Notes: generated by a model from the sequence alone, not told the origin. A DNA stretch of 64,000 nt from Sphingomonas sp. SORGH_AS_0950 (GCF_030818415.1 NZ_JAUTAE010000001.1:2940001-3004000), one strand, 5' to 3'; shown: positions 1 to 10,166, counted from the stretch's first letter. Program-made: numbers and translations.

Positions 1-115
1 CGATCCTCACATATCCCCCTTTGTCCGACCCCGTGTACGGTCCTTATCGCCGATCCTGCATCCTGACGAGCCCGGCGGCTTGCGGCGAGGCGACGGCCCG
101 CCTACACGCCCGACC

Positions 116-778
116 ATGCTGCCCGCCCTTGCCCATATCGACGCGTGGATCTTCGATCTGGACAATACGCTGTATCCGGCGAGCGCCAATCTGTTCGCGC
201 ATATCGACCGACGGATGACCGCGTTCGTCGGCGAGCTGCTGGGCCTGGACCCCGCCGAGGCGTTCCGCGTGCAGAAGGAATATTTCCACGCGCACGGCAC
301 CACGCTGGCCGGGCTGATGGCCGAGCATGACGTCGATCCCGCCGCCTTCCTGGCCTATGTCCATGATATCGAGATGGACGTGCTGGAACAGGACGCGCCG
401 CTCGCCGCCGCGCTGGCGAAGCTGCCGGGGCGCAAGCTGGTCTTCACCAATGGCGACAAGCCCTATGCGCTGAAGGTCCTCGACCGGCTGGGGCTGGGCG
501 AGCATTTCGAGGCGGTGCACGACATCACCGCCATGGGCCTGGTCCCCAAGCCGCAGCCCTCCGCCTATGCGGGGCTGTGCGCGGCGTTCGACATCGATCC
601 GACCCGCGCCATCTTCTTCGAGGACATGGCGCGCAACCTGATCCCCGCCAAGGCGATCGGGATGACGACCGTGTGGGTCGACAACGGCTCCGAACAGGGG
701 CCCGAGGCCGCCCGCGACCATATCGACTATACCGTCCACGCGCTGACGCCGTGGCTGACGAGCATTTTGGAGGACTGA
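116..778 (+). CDS. HAD-family pyrimidine 5'-nucleotidase
   Basis: A 220-residue cytoplasmic haloacid-dehalogenase phosphatase of the pyrimidine 5'-nucleotidase (SDT1-like) group, expected to dephosphorylate nucleoside monophosphates. The four HAD motifs are visible: FDLDNTLY near the N-terminus (nucleophile Asp), FTNGDK (motif II Thr), a Lys in LVPKPQP (motif III) and FFEDMARN (motif IV acidic pair). I chose the ATG at 116, because an upstream TTG at 80 would add twelve unconserved residues. The gene stops two bases before the dapD start, so the two are probably co-transcribed. The family is clear; the exact substrate is inferred from the family. Confidence 0.88.
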   Translation: MLPALAHIDAWIFDLDNTLYPASANLFAHIDRRMTAFVGELLGLDPAEAFRVQKEYFHAHGTTLAGLMAEHDVDPAAFLAYVHDIEMDVLEQDAPLAAALAKLPGRKLVFTNGDKPYALKVLDRLGLGEHFEAVHDITAMGLVPKPQPSAYAGLCAAFDIDPTRAIFFEDMARNLIPAKAIGMTTVWVDNGSEQGPEAARDHIDYTVHALTPWLTSILED

Positions 779-780
779 CG

Positions 781-1608
781 ATGGCTCACGAACTGGCCGC
801 CACCATCGATGCCGCCTGGGAAAACCGGGCTGAGCTGGGTTTCGCCACGCAAGGCGAGGCGCGGATCGCCGTCGACCGCGCGCTCGCGCTGCTCGACCGG
901 GGCGAGGCGCGCGTGGCCGAGCCCGACGGGAATGGCGGCTGGACGGTCAACCAGTGGCTGAAAAAGGCGGTGCTGCTGTCGTTCCGCCTCAACGACAACG
1001 TCCTGATCGACAACGGCCCCGGTGCGGGCCACTGGTTCGACAAGGTGCCGTCGAAGTTCAGCGGCTGGTCCGAGGCCGAATTCCGCGCCGCCGGTTTCCG
1101 CGCGGTGCCCGGTTCGGTCGTGCGGCGCGGCGCGCATGTCGCCAAGGGCGCCATCCTGATGCCCAGCTTCGTCAATATCGGCGCCTATGTCGGTGAGGGC
1201 ACGATGGTCGACACCTGGGCGACGGTGGGCAGCTGCGCGCAGATCGGCAAGAATGTCCACCTGTCGGGCGGGGCGGGCATCGGCGGCGTGCTCGAGCCGC
1301 TCCAGGCGGGTCCCGTTATCATCGAGGACGGCGCGTTCATCGGCGCGCGCGCCGAAGTCGCCGAGGGCGTTCGCGTCGGCGAGGGCGCGGTGCTGTCGAT
1401 GGGCGTGTATCTGGGCGCTTCGACCAAGATCATCGACCGCGAGACGGGCGAAGTCTTCCGCGGCCATGTGCCGCCCTATTCGGTGGTGGTGCCGGGCACG
1501 ACCCCGTCGGTCGACGGCAAGCCGGGCCTGTACTGCGCGGTGATCGTCAAGCGCGTGGACGCGCAGACGCGCTCCAAGACCAGCATCAACGATCTGCTGC
1601 GGGATTGA
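781..1608 (+). CDS. dapD: 2,3,4,5-tetrahydropyridine-2,6-dicarboxylate N-succinyltransferase
   Basis: 275-residue DapD, which transfers succinyl from succinyl-CoA to tetrahydrodipicolinate in the succinylase branch of lysine and meso-diaminopimelate synthesis, so it feeds both protein and peptidoglycan. The C-terminal half is a run of hexapeptide repeats (left-handed beta-helix), including [20 protein letters not shown] and later [20 protein letters not shown]. Length matches the family (about 275). The start ATG follows the upstream HAD gene by two bases. No dapE lies downstream within the window. Confidence 0.97.
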   Translation: MAHELAATIDAAWENRAELGFATQGEARIAVDRALALLDRGEARVAEPDGNGGWTVNQWLKKAVLLSFRLNDNVLIDNGPGAGHWFDKVPSKFSGWSEAEFRAAGFRAVPGSVVRRGAHVAKGAILMPSFVNIGAYVGEGTMVDTWATVGSCAQIGKNVHLSGGAGIGGVLEPLQAGPVIIEDGAFIGARAEVAEGVRVGEGAVLSMGVYLGASTKIIDRETGEVFRGHVPPYSVVVPGTTPSVDGKPGLYCAVIVKRVDAQTRSKTSINDLLRD

Positions 1609-1621
1609 TGATCTGGGCACG

Positions 1622-1723
1622 CCCCTCCCGTTTACGGGAGGGGATGGGGGAGGGCCTGGCCATAGGCGATGGTCTCTGTGAGACGCGATGTCCTCTCCAA
1701 ACCCCTCCCGCCTGCGGGAGGGG
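1622..1723. repeat. Two copies of a REP-like palindrome
   Basis: Two 22-bp palindromes of the form CCCCTCCCG-N4-CGGGAGGGG lie at 1622-1643 and 1702-1723. The same core recurs four times near 55650-55796. The flanking GGGGGAGGGC and CTGTGAGAC-like segments also recur there, so the repeat is longer than the palindrome. They follow dapD and may act as a transcription stop or as a dispersed REP element. Confidence 0.75.
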
Positions 1724-1730
1724 CTTATCG

Positions 1731-1950
1731 TTCACGCGAAGCCGCGAAGTCGCGAAGAAGAATGGGTTTCGCGCGGAGGCGCGGAGAACGCAGAGGTGTC
1801 GTACCGGACGGCAACCTTCATCCGGCCTCACCGGCCTGAGGCGAAAAGACGACGGTCTCCCGAAGCGATACCCCTCTGAGCCTCCGCGCCTCCGCGCGAA
1901 CACAATCTTCTCTGCTTCGCGGCATCGCGGCATCGCGGCTTCGCGTGAAC
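1731..1950. repeat. Inverted pair of CGCGAAG-rich repeats
   Basis: An arm at 1731-1796 (starting TTCACGCGAAGCCGCGAAG) faces an inverted arm at 1874-1950 (ending GCGGCTTCGCGTGAAC). Both arms are built from short near-repeats of GCGAAG and GCGGAGGCGCGGAG; the right arm holds a GCATCGCGG duplication. A second inverted pair of the same family lies at 60843-61177. Together with the preceding palindromes this fills the 347-bp gap between dapD and the ABC importer gene. I see no gene in it. Confidence 0.7.
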
Positions 1951-1955
1951 CCAAA

Positions 1956-3497
1956 TTACAAACCGACCCGCTTCGCCAGCCACCGCGCCGCAGCCTCCGG
2001 GCTTCCCTTCGCCGCGTCGTCCCGATCGACCCGGTAGTTCGCCTCGCGCATCACCTCGACCGGAATCCGGTTCAGCATCGGCCGCAGCGCCTCCACGAAT
2101 GCCGCATCAGCCGCCCGGTCCTTAGCGACCAGTAGCACCGCGTCATAACCCGGTATCGCGCGCTTCGGATCGCCCAGCACCACCAGCCGGTCCGCCGCGA
2201 TCCGCCCGTCCGAAGAGAAAGCGGAGATCACATCCGCCCGCCCGCTCTCCAGCGCGCGGTACATGAAGGTCGGGCTGTACGGCGTCTGCCCGGCGAAGCG
2301 CAGGCCATAGGCATCGCGCACCGCCGCCCATTCGGGGCGGTCGAGAAACTCCAGGTCGCTGCCCAGCTTCAGTCGGGGCGCCACACGGGCCAGATCGGCG
2401 AGCGACCGCACGCCCAGACGCTGCGCGACCGGGGCCTTCGTCGCAAAGGCATAGGCATTCTCGAACCCCAGCGGCCCCAGCATCGCCACGTCGCGCGTCG
2501 CGGCCCATTGCTGGAGCGCGCCCAGCATCGCGGCGCGGGGCGGCGAATCCTGCCGGTGCATCGCGGTGGTCCACAGCGTGCCCGCATAATCGACATAGAC
2601 GTCGACCCGGCCCCCCGCCGTCGCCTCGAACGCCACCGCCGAGCCCAGCCCGTCGCGATAGCTGACCGCATAGCCGGCACGGGCCAGCCGGTCGCCGATC
2701 AGGCGCGCCAGGATATATTGCTCGGAAAAATTCTTCGCGCCGATCACCACCTCGCGCCGCTGTTGCGAGCCGCGCGGCCATAGCGGCTGCGTCGCCAGCG
2801 CGCAGCCCAGTGCCAGCGCGACCAGCCCGCCGATCCACAGCCCCTTCCGCCGCGTCGCCAGCCCGCGCTCGATCACCCCGATCAGCGCGTCCACCCCCAG
2901 CGCCAGGGCGGCGGCGGCGACGCAGCCCGCCAGTACCAGCGCCCAGGCCTGGGTCTGGAGCCCGGCAAAGATCATGTCGCCCAACGAGGGCTGGCCGACC
3001 GTGGTCGACAGGGTCGCCGCGCCAATCGTCCAGACCGCCGCCGTCCGGATTCCCGCCGCCAGCACCGGCGCGACCAGCGGCGCCTCGACCAGCCGCAGCT
3101 TCTGCGCGCGGGTCATCCCCACCGCATCGGCCGCCTGCAACACCGCCGGATCGAGCCCGGCCAGCCCCGTCACCCCGTTGCGCAGGATCGGCAGCAGCGC
3201 ATAGAGCGTCAGCGCCAGCAGCGAGGGCAGGAAGCCCAGCGCCGGTATGCCACCGCCGACCAGTCCCGACAGGCTGAGCAGCAGCGGATAGAAGAGCGCC
3301 AGCAGCGCCAGCGCCGGGATGGTCTGGACCAGGCTCGCCAGCCCCAGCGCGACCCGCGACAGCCCCGGCCGCCGCGCACAGGCAAAGGCGAGCGGCACCG
3401 CAATCAGGATGCCGAGCAGCAGTGCCGCCATGCTGACCAGCACATGCTGCGCCAGGAGCGGGGGGACGCGGGCGAGGGCGTCGAGAAAGGAACTCAT
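1956..3497 (-). CDS. Fused permease/substrate-binding protein of an osmolyte-type ABC importer
   Basis: 513 residues combining an inner-membrane permease and its periplasmic binding protein. Residues 1-210 hold about six hydrophobic segments with the glycine betaine/choline permease signature; a further membrane segment near 215-235 leads into a binding domain that opens with VVIGAKNFSEQYILARLIG, the hallmark of OpuAC/ProX-like proteins for quaternary amines. The paired ATPase gene lies upstream and overlaps by 4 bp (ATGA), giving a complete importer from two genes. Likely ligands are glycine betaine, choline, ergothioneine-like or similar cations. The family is firm; the ligand is not determined here. 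Confidence 0.88.
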   Translation of the reverse strand: MSSFLDALARVPPLLAQHVLVSMAALLLGILIAVPLAFACARRPGLSRVALGLASLVQTIPALALLALFYPLLLSLSGLVGGGIPALGFLPSLLALTLYALLPILRNGVTGLAGLDPAVLQAADAVGMTRAQKLRLVEAPLVAPVLAAGIRTAAVWTIGAATLSTTVGQPSLGDMIFAGLQTQAWALVLAGCVAAAALALGVDALIGVIERGLATRRKGLWIGGLVALALGCALATQPLWPRGSQQRREVVIGAKNFSEQYILARLIGDRLARAGYAVSYRDGLGSAVAFEATAGGRVDVYVDYAGTLWTTAMHRQDSPPRAAMLGALQQWAATRDVAMLGPLGFENAYAFATKAPVAQRLGVRSLADLARVAPRLKLGSDLEFLDRPEWAAVRDAYGLRFAGQTPYSPTFMYRALESGRADVISAFSSDGRIAADRLVVLGDPKRAIPGYDAVLLVAKDRAADAAFVEALRPMLNRIPVEVMREANYRVDRDDAAKGSPEAAARWLAKRVGL

Positions 3498-4303
3498 GAC
3501 CGGAGCGCCGCCAACCGATCGGCCTGACGCCTGGGCACCGCCATAAGCGCCTGTGCCGCTTTGCCGCCTTGTCCGGCGACCAGTTCGGCGGGTGTCGCGT
3601 CGGCGACGATCCGGCCCGCCTCCATCACCAGCACGCGGCGCGCGGTCAGCAGCGCCTCGGCCATGTCGTGCGTCACCAGCACCGTGGTCAGGCCCAGTCG
3701 CTCGTGCAGCTCCACCAGCCGCCCCGCCACCGCATCGCGCGTGACGGGATCGAGCGCCCCCAGCGCTTCATCGAGCAGCAGGATCGGCGGTTCGGTCGCC
3801 AGCGCGCGGGCGATCGCGACCCGCTGGCGCTGGCCGCCCGACAACGCGTCGGGCATCCGCTGGGCCACGTCGCGCGGCAGGTCGACCAGATCGAGCAGCG
3901 TGCCCACTCTGTCGCCCACGTCGCGCCCGGCGATCGTCAGGCCGATCGCGATATTGGCGGCGACCGTCATGTGCGGGAACAGGCCGTGCTGCTGGAAGAC
4001 ATAGCCGATCCGCCGCCGCCATTCGGGCGCGGGCCGCGCGCCGGCATCCTCTCCGTCGATGGTGACGCGGCCCGTATCGGGCGTCTCCAGCCGGTTGATC
4101 ATCCGCAACAGCGTTGACTTGCCCGATCCCGACGCCCCGACCAGCGCGACGAAGCTGCCCCGCGCGACGGTCAGCGAAACCCGGTCCACCGCCGCGACCG
4201 ATCCGTAGCGGCGGCTGACATCGGCCAGGTCGATCATGGCAGGGGCGGGGGATGGCATCGGCATGTCCAACGCAGGGTCGACCGTTTCCGCCCCACCGTC
4301 CAT
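3494..4303 (-). CDS. ABC transporter ATPase for osmolyte-type importer
   Basis: Cytoplasmic ATPase partner of the fused permease/binding protein. Visible motifs are Walker A GASGSGKST, signature LSGGQRQRVAIARAL and Walker B PILLLDEALGALD, followed by the H-loop VTHDMAEAL. It is OpuCA/ProV-like but ends without the C-terminal CBS pair seen in some osmoregulated homologues, so direct ionic-strength sensing by CBS domains is unlikely. The start is uncertain: 4303 has an AAAGG close upstream, while internal ATGs at 4258 and 4237 also precede the conserved IDLADVSRRYG. Confidence 0.9.
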   Translation of the reverse strand: MDGGAETVDPALDMPMPSPAPAMIDLADVSRRYGSVAAVDRVSLTVARGSFVALVGASGSGKSTLLRMINRLETPDTGRVTIDGEDAGARPAPEWRRRIGYVFQQHGLFPHMTVAANIAIGLTIAGRDVGDRVGTLLDLVDLPRDVAQRMPDALSGGQRQRVAIARALATEPPILLLDEALGALDPVTRDAVAGRLVELHERLGLTTVLVTHDMAEALLTARRVLVMEAGRIVADATPAELVAGQGGKAAQALMAVPRRQADRLAALRS

Positions 4304-4385
4304 CGCCTTTCGCTCTGTTCGCGGGGAACGAGACGCGGTATGGCATGTAAAACATGTTCAACAAGTGCCGCGTCAGGAGAGCCCC

Positions 4386-5357
4386 ATGAACACTATCGCA
4401 CAGCCCCCCAGCCATGTGCTGGACCGTGTCCTCGTCTTCGAAATGGTCCGCGTGACCGAGGCTGCGGCGATCGCCGCCTCGACGCTGGTCGGGCGCGGGG
4501 ACGAGAAGGCGGCGGACGCGGCGGCGGTCGAGGCGATGCGCGCCGCGCTCAACGAGCTGGAGATGGACGGCACCGTCGTCATCGGCGAGGGCGAGCGCGA
4601 CGAGGCCCCGATGCTGTTCATCGGCGAGAAGGTCGGCACCGGCCATGGTCCGGAGATCGACATCGCGCTCGACCCGCTGGAGGGCACGACCATCTGCGCC
4701 AAGGCGGGGCCCAACAGCCTGGCGGTGCTGGCGATCGCCGAGAAGGGCCATCTGCTCAACGCGCCCGACGTCTATATGGACAAGATCGCGGTCGGCCCCG
4801 GCTATCCGGCGGGCATCATCGACCTGGACCGCAGCCCCAGCGAGAATATCCGTGCCATCGCCGAGGCCAAGGGGGTGAAGCCCGGCGACATCGTGGTCTG
4901 CGTGCTCGACCGGCCGCGTCACGAGACGCTGATCGCCGAGCTGCGTTCGCTGGGCTGCGGGGTGGTGCTGATCGGTGACGGCGACGTGGCGGGGGTGATC
5001 GCGACCACCGATCCGGACACGACGATCGACGTCTATATGGGCTCTGGCGGCGCGCCGGAGGGGGTGCTGGCCTGCGCCGCGCTGCGTTGCGTCGGGGGGC
5101 AGTTCAAGGGGCGGCTGCTGTTCCGCAACGATGCCGAGCGGGCGCGGGCGTATAAATGGGGCGTGACCGATCTCGACAAGCAATATGACCTGACCGAACT
5201 GGCGCAGGGCGACTGCATCTTCGCGGCGACCGGCGTGACCGACGGATCGCTGCTGGCGGGGGTGAAGCGCCATGCCAAGGTGATGACGACCGAGAGTGTG
5301 GTGATGCGCGCCTCGTCGGGCACGGTGCGCTGGGTCAAGGGGCAGCACCGGCTGTGA
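4386..5357 (+). CDS. glpX: Class II fructose-1,6-bisphosphatase
   Basis: 323-residue GlpX, the cytoplasmic metal-dependent class II enzyme that hydrolyses fructose 1,6-bisphosphate in gluconeogenesis. Family motifs include VIGEGERDEAPML (metal site) and the IALDPLEGTT loop. The ATG at 4386 is well placed behind AGGAGA. Upstream, CATGTAAAACATG (4344-4356) is a small inverted repeat followed by AACATGTT; this could be an operator but is unsupported beyond its symmetry. In many sphingomonads glpX follows hom; here hom lies 50 kb away. Confidence 0.95.
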   Translation: MNTIAQPPSHVLDRVLVFEMVRVTEAAAIAASTLVGRGDEKAADAAAVEAMRAALNELEMDGTVVIGEGERDEAPMLFIGEKVGTGHGPEIDIALDPLEGTTICAKAGPNSLAVLAIAEKGHLLNAPDVYMDKIAVGPGYPAGIIDLDRSPSENIRAIAEAKGVKPGDIVVCVLDRPRHETLIAELRSLGCGVVLIGDGDVAGVIATTDPDTTIDVYMGSGGAPEGVLACAALRCVGGQFKGRLLFRNDAERARAYKWGVTDLDKQYDLTELAQGDCIFAATGVTDGSLLAGVKRHAKVMTTESVVMRASSGTVRWVKGQHRL

Positions 5358-5413
5358 TTTGCCAGGTTGATCGTCTTTCCGACGACGTAGCGCCGTGACC
5401 TTCACACCCGCGC

Positions 5414-5506
5414 CGTTCAGCCTGAGCGAAGTCGAAGGCCATGGGATAAGCGTCGCCAAGCCGCGAACGCCGGGCGTGCGCTTCGACTTCGCTCAGCGCG
5501 AACGGA
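5414..5506. repeat. Inverted pair of the CGTTCAGCCTGAGCGAAG repeat
   Basis: Two copies of a ~30-bp repeat with core TTCAGCCTGAGCGAAGTCGA, at 5414-5445 (forward) and 5476-5506 (inverted, with CAGCGCG replacing CAGGCTG). The same repeat occurs nine times in the window, only between genes, mostly as inverted pairs that could form a long hairpin. Confidence 0.85.
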
Positions 5507-5543
5507 TGGGTGAGGCGCGATCGGCTATGGAAGGGCAAGGGTC

Positions 5544-6269
5544 ATGATGTCGCCCATTCTAGCCGCCCTGCTGCTGCTCGCCGCGCTGGGTGGCGTTTGG
5601 TGGTTCCAGAAGGGCGATCTGGGCGAATATCGGCGGTTCAAGGCGCTGAACGACGGTCATTCGCGGCGAATGCGCTTCCGGCTGTGGCTGGTGCGCGCGG
5701 CGCTGGTCTTCGTCGTGCCGGTGCCGGTCGGGCTGGCGCTGCTCGGGCGGCTGGCGGGGCTGGTCACCATGCCGGGCGAGTTCGCACCCTTATCGGCGCT
5801 GCTGCCGTCGGTCCTTGCCAGCGACGACGGGGCGTTGGGGTTGTTGCTGGGCGGTGCGGTGGGCGGGCTCGCCATGGGGGCGGTGCTGGCGCGCGTGTTG
5901 AAGCGCAGGCCGCTGGGCGATGTCTCCGCGCTGTTGCCGCGTGACCGGCGCGAATTGAAATATGCCGCCGCGCTCAGTGTCATGGCCGGGGTGAGCGAGG
6001 AGGCGTTCTTCCGCCTCTATCTGCCGTTGCTGGTTGCGCTGGTGACGGGACAGGCCTGGATCGGCTTCGTCGCCTCGCTGGTGCTGTTCGGGGCGATGCA
6101 CCGCTATCAGGGCTGGGCGGGAATTCTCGCCACCACCGCGCTGGGGGCGGTGATGACGGGGCTGTACCTGATGACCGGCAGCCTGTGGGTCGTGATGCTG
6201 GTCCACGCGCTGGTCGACCTGAACGGCCTGGTGGTGACGCCGCTGCTGGGCGGAGCACTCAAAAGATAA
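5544..6269 (+). CDS. CPBP-family intramembrane glutamic protease
   Basis: 241-residue polytopic membrane protein with about six hydrophobic segments. The CPBP (CAAX protease and bacteriocin-processing, Abi) motifs are present in order: SEEAFFRLY (motif 1, EExxxR), FGAMHRYQG (motif 2, FxxxH) and HALVDLN (motif 3, HxxxD/N). Bacterial members cleave or bind substrates in the membrane, but the substrate cannot be read from sequence. The gene stands alone between glpX and a convergent ABC exporter, and ends in a perfect hairpin. Confidence 0.88.
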   Translation: MMSPILAALLLLAALGGVWWFQKGDLGEYRRFKALNDGHSRRMRFRLWLVRAALVFVVPVPVGLALLGRLAGLVTMPGEFAPLSALLPSVLASDDGALGLLLGGAVGGLAMGAVLARVLKRRPLGDVSALLPRDRRELKYAAALSVMAGVSEEAFFRLYLPLLVALVTGQAWIGFVASLVLFGAMHRYQGWAGILATTALGAVMTGLYLMTGSLWVVMLVHALVDLNGLVVTPLLGGALKR

Positions 6270-6299
6270 CCTGTTCCCCGGCCTTCGCCGGGGAACAGG
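6270..6299. terminator. Perfect 13-bp hairpin between convergent genes
   Basis: CCTGTTCCCCGGC (6270-6282), loop CTTC, then its exact complement (6287-6299). It sits just after the CPBP gene stop and 17 bp from the 3' end of the opposing ABC permease. It probably stops both transcripts, although there is no long T tract. Confidence 0.75.
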
Positions 6300-6316
6300 C
6301 AGGTTTCAGGCCGCGC

Positions 6317-7078
6317 TCAGTTCTTCAGCCGCCAGCCGGTGCGGAAGATCCAGCCGATCCACGCCAGGCACGCCAGCAGGAACAGCCCCGTCACCCCCAG
6401 GCTGACCGTCGGGGCCACGTCCGACGTGCCGAAAAAGGTCCAGCGAAAGCCGTTGATCAGATACACGACCGGATTGAACAGCGTCACGGTCCGCCACGGC
6501 TCGGGCAGGATCGTCACCGAGTAGAAGGCGCCGCCCAGAAAGGTCAGTGGCGTGACGATCAGCAGCGGGATGACCTGCAACTGCTCGAACCCGCGCGCCC
6601 AGATGCCGATCGCGAAGCCGAACAGCGAGAAGGTCGTCGCGACCAGCAACAGGTAAAAGATCATCGCCACCGGATGCAGAATGGATAGATCGACGAACAG
6701 ATAGGCGGTCGCCAGGATCACCAGCCCGATGACCATCGACTTGCTCGCCGCCGCGCCGACATAGCCCAGCACCGTCTCGATCGGCGACAAGGGCGCGGAC
6801 AGGATCTCGTACATCGTCCCGGTGAATTTGGGCATGTAGATGCCCAGGCTGGCGTTCAGGATGCTTTCCGAAAAGATCGACAGCAGCATCAGCCCCGGCA
6901 CGATGAATGCACCGTAAGGCACGCCCGAAACCTGATTCATCGCAGAGCCGATCGCGGTGCCGAACACCACGAAGTACAGCGTCGTGGTGATGACCGGCAC
7001 CATCAGGCTGGTCCACACGGTCCGCCGGAACCGCGCCATTTCGAAGCGATAGATCGCCCATATGCCATGCAGGTTCAT
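6317..7078 (-). CDS. ABC-2 type transporter permease
   Basis: 253-residue inner-membrane permease of the ABC-2 (YadH/NodJ-like) class with about six membrane segments. The region [20 protein letters not shown] resembles the conserved cytoplasmic loop of this family. Its start overlaps the ATPase stop by 4 bp, so the two form one exporter. YadGH-like systems are exporters of poorly known substrate, and nothing here identifies the cargo. Confidence 0.9.
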   Translation of the reverse strand: MNLHGIWAIYRFEMARFRRTVWTSLMVPVITTTLYFVVFGTAIGSAMNQVSGVPYGAFIVPGLMLLSIFSESILNASLGIYMPKFTGTMYEILSAPLSPIETVLGYVGAAASKSMVIGLVILATAYLFVDLSILHPVAMIFYLLLVATTFSLFGFAIGIWARGFEQLQVIPLLIVTPLTFLGGAFYSVTILPEPWRTVTLFNPVVYLINGFRWTFFGTSDVAPTVSLGVTGLFLLACLAWIGWIFRTGWRLKN

Positions 7079-8007
7079 GCGCGCGTCCCCTCGACCAGAT
7101 CGACGAAGATATCCTCCAGCGAGGATTTGTAGGTTTCCAGATCGACGAACCCGATCCCCATCTCGCCCAGCATTCGCAGGAGCGAGGGGATGCCGGTATG
7201 CTCGGCGCGCGCGTCAAAGATGTAGCGCAGGCGGCGCCCTTCATCCTCCAGCGTCAATTCCCATTCCGCCAGCGCGGCGGGGATCGCCGCCATCGGCTCG
7301 GCCAGCGTCAGCACCATTTCGCGCTTGCCGAGCTTCTTCATCATCTCGGCCTTTTCCTCGACCAGAAGAAGCTGGCCCTTGGCGATCACGCCCACCCGGT
7401 CGGCCATCTCCTCGGCCTCCTCGATATAATGGGTGGTCAGGATGATGGTGACGCCACGTTCCCGCAGGCGGTGGACCAGCTTCCACATATCGCGGCGCAG
7501 TTCGACATCGACGCCTGCGGTGGGTTCGTCGAGGAACAGCAGGTCGGGTTCGTGGGCGAGCGCCTTGGCGATCAGCACCCGGCGCTTCATGCCGCCCGAC
7601 AATTCCATCAGCTTGGCATGGCGCTTGTCCCAGAGCGACAGGTCGCGGAGCACCTGCTCGACATAAGCAGGGTTGGGCGCGCGACCGAACAGGCCCCGGC
7701 TGAAATTCACCGTGTCGATGACCCGCTCGAACATGTCGACCGACAATTCCTGCGGCACCAGCCCGACTTTCCGCCGCGCGCCCTTGTAATCGCGCAGCGC
7801 GTCATGCCCGTCGACCCGGATCGTACCCGCAGACGGCGTGACGATGCCGCAGACGATCGAGATCAGCGTGGTCTTGCCCGCGCCATTGGGGCCGAGCAGC
7901 GCGAAGATCTCGCCGCGCCGGATGGTCAGGTTGACCGGATGCAGCGCGGTGACGCCGCTCTTATAGGTCTTCGTCACCCCCTGGATGGACAGGATCGGGT
8001 CGGTCAT
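7075..8007 (-). CDS. ABC-2 exporter ATP-binding protein
   Basis: 310-residue ATPase of the YadG/NodI/CcmA-like class. Walker [10 protein letters not shown] lies at about residues 39-47, followed by [15 protein letters not shown] and Walker [13 protein letters not shown]. The extra ~90 C-terminal residues after the nucleotide-binding domain are typical of this class. The Q-loop segment [16 protein letters not shown] is intact. It is encoded first in a two-gene operon with the permease, and probably works as a homodimer beneath it. Confidence 0.92.
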   Translation of the reverse strand: MTDPILSIQGVTKTYKSGVTALHPVNLTIRRGEIFALLGPNGAGKTTLISIVCGIVTPSAGTIRVDGHDALRDYKGARRKVGLVPQELSVDMFERVIDTVNFSRGLFGRAPNPAYVEQVLRDLSLWDKRHAKLMELSGGMKRRVLIAKALAHEPDLLFLDEPTAGVDVELRRDMWKLVHRLRERGVTIILTTHYIEEAEEMADRVGVIAKGQLLLVEEKAEMMKKLGKREMVLTLAEPMAAIPAALAEWELTLEDEGRRLRYIFDARAEHTGIPSLLRMLGEMGIGFVDLETYKSSLEDIFVDLVEGTRA

Positions 8008-8053
8008 GCGGCAGTCCCCCGTATTTGGCCCCCGTTGGAAGACTGCCGCTTTA

Positions 8054-8761
8054 TCAACCGTTTCGCGCGTCGGCGATGGCCTTTTGCAATTGTTCGATCG
8101 GCAGCGCGCCCGACAGGACGCGGTTGCCGACGATCCAGCTGGGCGTGCCGTTCAGGCCCAGGCGACTCGCCGCCTCCATGTTGCGGGCGATCTCGGCATC
8201 GGCCTGGGGCTGGAAGGCGGCGAGCTTGGTCGTGTCGACCCCGGCCGCCCTGGCCGCCGCCGCGATCGTCGCGTCGCTGACCGGCCCTCCGGCATAGAGC
8301 GCGTCGTGGAACGCCTGGAACTTGCCCTGCGACGCGGCGAGCAGGCTCATCCGCGCCGCCGCCCGGCTGGACGGCGCCAGGATCGGCAGCTCGCGATAGA
8401 CGATGCGCAGTTTCGGATCGGCCTCGACCAGCTGCTTGAGCAGCGGCAGGCTGGCCCGGCAATAGCCGCAATTATAGTCGTAGAATTCGACCAGCGTGAC
8501 GTCGCCCTTGGGATTGCCGGAATAGGCGTTGCCGAAGGGCTTGGTCAGGTCGCCGCCGATCGCCGCCACCGCCTTGCCCTGTTCGCGGTCCTGAAGCCGC
8601 TGCATCGCCTCCGGAATCACCTCGGGATGGTCGAGCAGATAGGCGCGCACCGCCTCGCCCGAGGCTCCGTGCGGCGCGGCCAGTTGCTGGATGCCGATCG
8701 CGGCGCCGCCACCGATCAGGCCGCCGATCACCGCGACGGCGGCCAAGGCCTTCATGCTCAT
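8054..8761 (-). CDS. DsbA-family thiol:disulfide oxidoreductase
   Basis: 235 residues with an N-terminal signal or anchor (residues 4-25) and a periplasmic thioredoxin fold. The active site is CGYC at residues 98-101 and the cis-proline loop is NGTPSWIVG. It resembles the Com1/DsbA (ScsC/BdbD-like) group that oxidises or isomerises disulfides in exported proteins. Its ATG at 8761 overlaps the stop of the upstream BepA-like protease by 4 bp, so both act in periplasmic protein quality control. DsbA- and DsbC-type activity cannot be told apart from sequence alone. Confidence 0.9.
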   Translation of the reverse strand: MSMKALAAVAVIGGLIGGGAAIGIQQLAAPHGASGEAVRAYLLDHPEVIPEAMQRLQDREQGKAVAAIGGDLTKPFGNAYSGNPKGDVTLVEFYDYNCGYCRASLPLLKQLVEADPKLRIVYRELPILAPSSRAAARMSLLAASQGKFQAFHDALYAGGPVSDATIAAAARAAGVDTTKLAAFQPQADAEIARNMEAASRLGLNGTPSWIVGNRVLSGALPIEQLQKAIADARNG

Positions 8762-10107
8762 TTGCGGCGCTTCTTCTTGGAACTGGCAGCGGCGTCGGCA
8801 GAGGTCATCGCAATATCCTGCGCCCGAATCCATTCGGACGTATTGGGGGTGAGATTGGCCATCGCATAGCGGGCGCTCTGGATGGCGGTGCGGGTGTCGC
8901 CCATCATGCTGGCCCGCTCGGCGGTGGCGAGCGCGGCGCGCGGCTCGTCGCCCAGCTGTTCGTAAGCGGTGCCGAGCTGGATCCAGGCAAAGGGATTGTC
9001 GTCGTCGCGCTGCACCGCGACCTTCAGCACCTTCACCGCCTCGGCCAGATGGCGCTTGTCCTCGGTCGCGATCAGCGCATGGCCGAAGGTCGTGGCGATC
9101 AGCGCATTCTGCCCCGACCCCATGGTCGCGGCGCGAAGCGGGGCCAGCGACTCTTCGGGCTTGCCCGATTCGAGCAGGATCTGGCCCTGGATTTCCTCGA
9201 AATAGGGATCGTGCGGGTCGCGCGCGATCAGCGCATCGGCCTCCGCCTCGGCTTTGTCGGGGTATCCCGCCTTGTGATAGGCATAGGCGCGCGCATAATG
9301 GGCATAGACCGACTGGTCGCTGACCGGATATTTGATCAGCGTCGCCTCGGGCGTGGCGACATAGCCCAGCAGCTTGGCCTTCACCCGCAGGAAGCGTTCC
9401 TGCAATTTCGCATCGACCGGCTTGTTCCAGGCAGGGGCGGCCTGGAGATCGGCGGTGAGCGCCTGGATGCGGTCGGCCGATAGCGGGTGGGTCTGCGCGA
9501 AGGGATCGATATTGGTGTAGCCGTACCGATATTGCTGGTTCTGCAACTTCTTGAAGAAGCTCAGCATCCCCTTGCCGGTGATCCCGGCGGTGGTCAGGTA
9601 GCGCGCGCCCGCCGCGTCGGCGCTGGATTCCTGCGTGCGGCTGAACGCCAGCATCTTGCCCATCGCGGCCTGCTGTCCCGCCGCCATGATCCCCGCGCCC
9701 GCCTCGCCGCCGCCCGCCGCCATCGCGGCCAGCCCCAGCACCATCGAGAGCAGGTACATGCCCATGGCGGGCTTCATCGCGGCATCGCCCAGCACGACAT
9801 GGCCGTCGGCGATATGGCCCAGCTCGTGCGCGACGACGCCCTGCACCTCGTTCACGTTGTCCGCCGCCTGGATCAGCCCCGAATGGACATAGACGATCTG
9901 CCCGCCCGCCACGAAGGCGTTGATCGAATCGTCGTTGATCAGGACGATCTTCACGTCGCGCGGCGACAGCCCCGCCGCCTTGATCAGCGGCGCGGACATG
10001 TCGGCGAACAGCGTCTCGGTCTCCGCATCGCGCAGGATCGATTGCGCGGCGGCCGGCTGGGCCCAGAGCAGGGCGGTGGCGGCGAAGGCGGCGATCAGGC
10101 GCTTCAT
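8758..10107 (-). CDS. Periplasmic M48-family metalloprotease with TPR region (BepA-like)
   Basis: 449 residues. A signal peptide (1-22, cleavage after PAAAQ) leads to an M48 protease domain with the zinc motif HELGH at residues 94-98 and a downstream glutamate in SSADAAGARY. A Gly/Ala/Met-rich segment follows the zinc motif, and residues ~270-420 form tetratricopeptide-like helices. This is the BepA/YfgC architecture, which degrades stalled outer-membrane proteins and helps LptD assembly. I chose the ATG at 10107, preceded by AGAGGAT, because it begins the signal peptide. The C-terminus is very basic (KKKRRK). Confidence 0.92.
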   Translation of the reverse strand: MKRLIAAFAATALLWAQPAAAQSILRDAETETLFADMSAPLIKAAGLSPRDVKIVLINDDSINAFVAGGQIVYVHSGLIQAADNVNEVQGVVAHELGHIADGHVVLGDAAMKPAMGMYLLSMVLGLAAMAAGGGEAGAGIMAAGQQAAMGKMLAFSRTQESSADAAGARYLTTAGITGKGMLSFFKKLQNQQYRYGYTNIDPFAQTHPLSADRIQALTADLQAAPAWNKPVDAKLQERFLRVKAKLLGYVATPEATLIKYPVSDQSVYAHYARAYAYHKAGYPDKAEAEADALIARDPHDPYFEEIQGQILLESGKPEESLAPLRAATMGSGQNALIATTFGHALIATEDKRHLAEAVKVLKVAVQRDDDNPFAWIQLGTAYEQLGDEPRAALATAERASMMGDTRTAIQSARYAMANLTPNTSEWIRAQDIAMTSADAAASSKKKRRK

Positions 10108-10166
10108 GATATCCTCTATCGTCGGGTCGGGCCCCGCGCACAACCGGCTTTGCAGGCGCGGGTGCG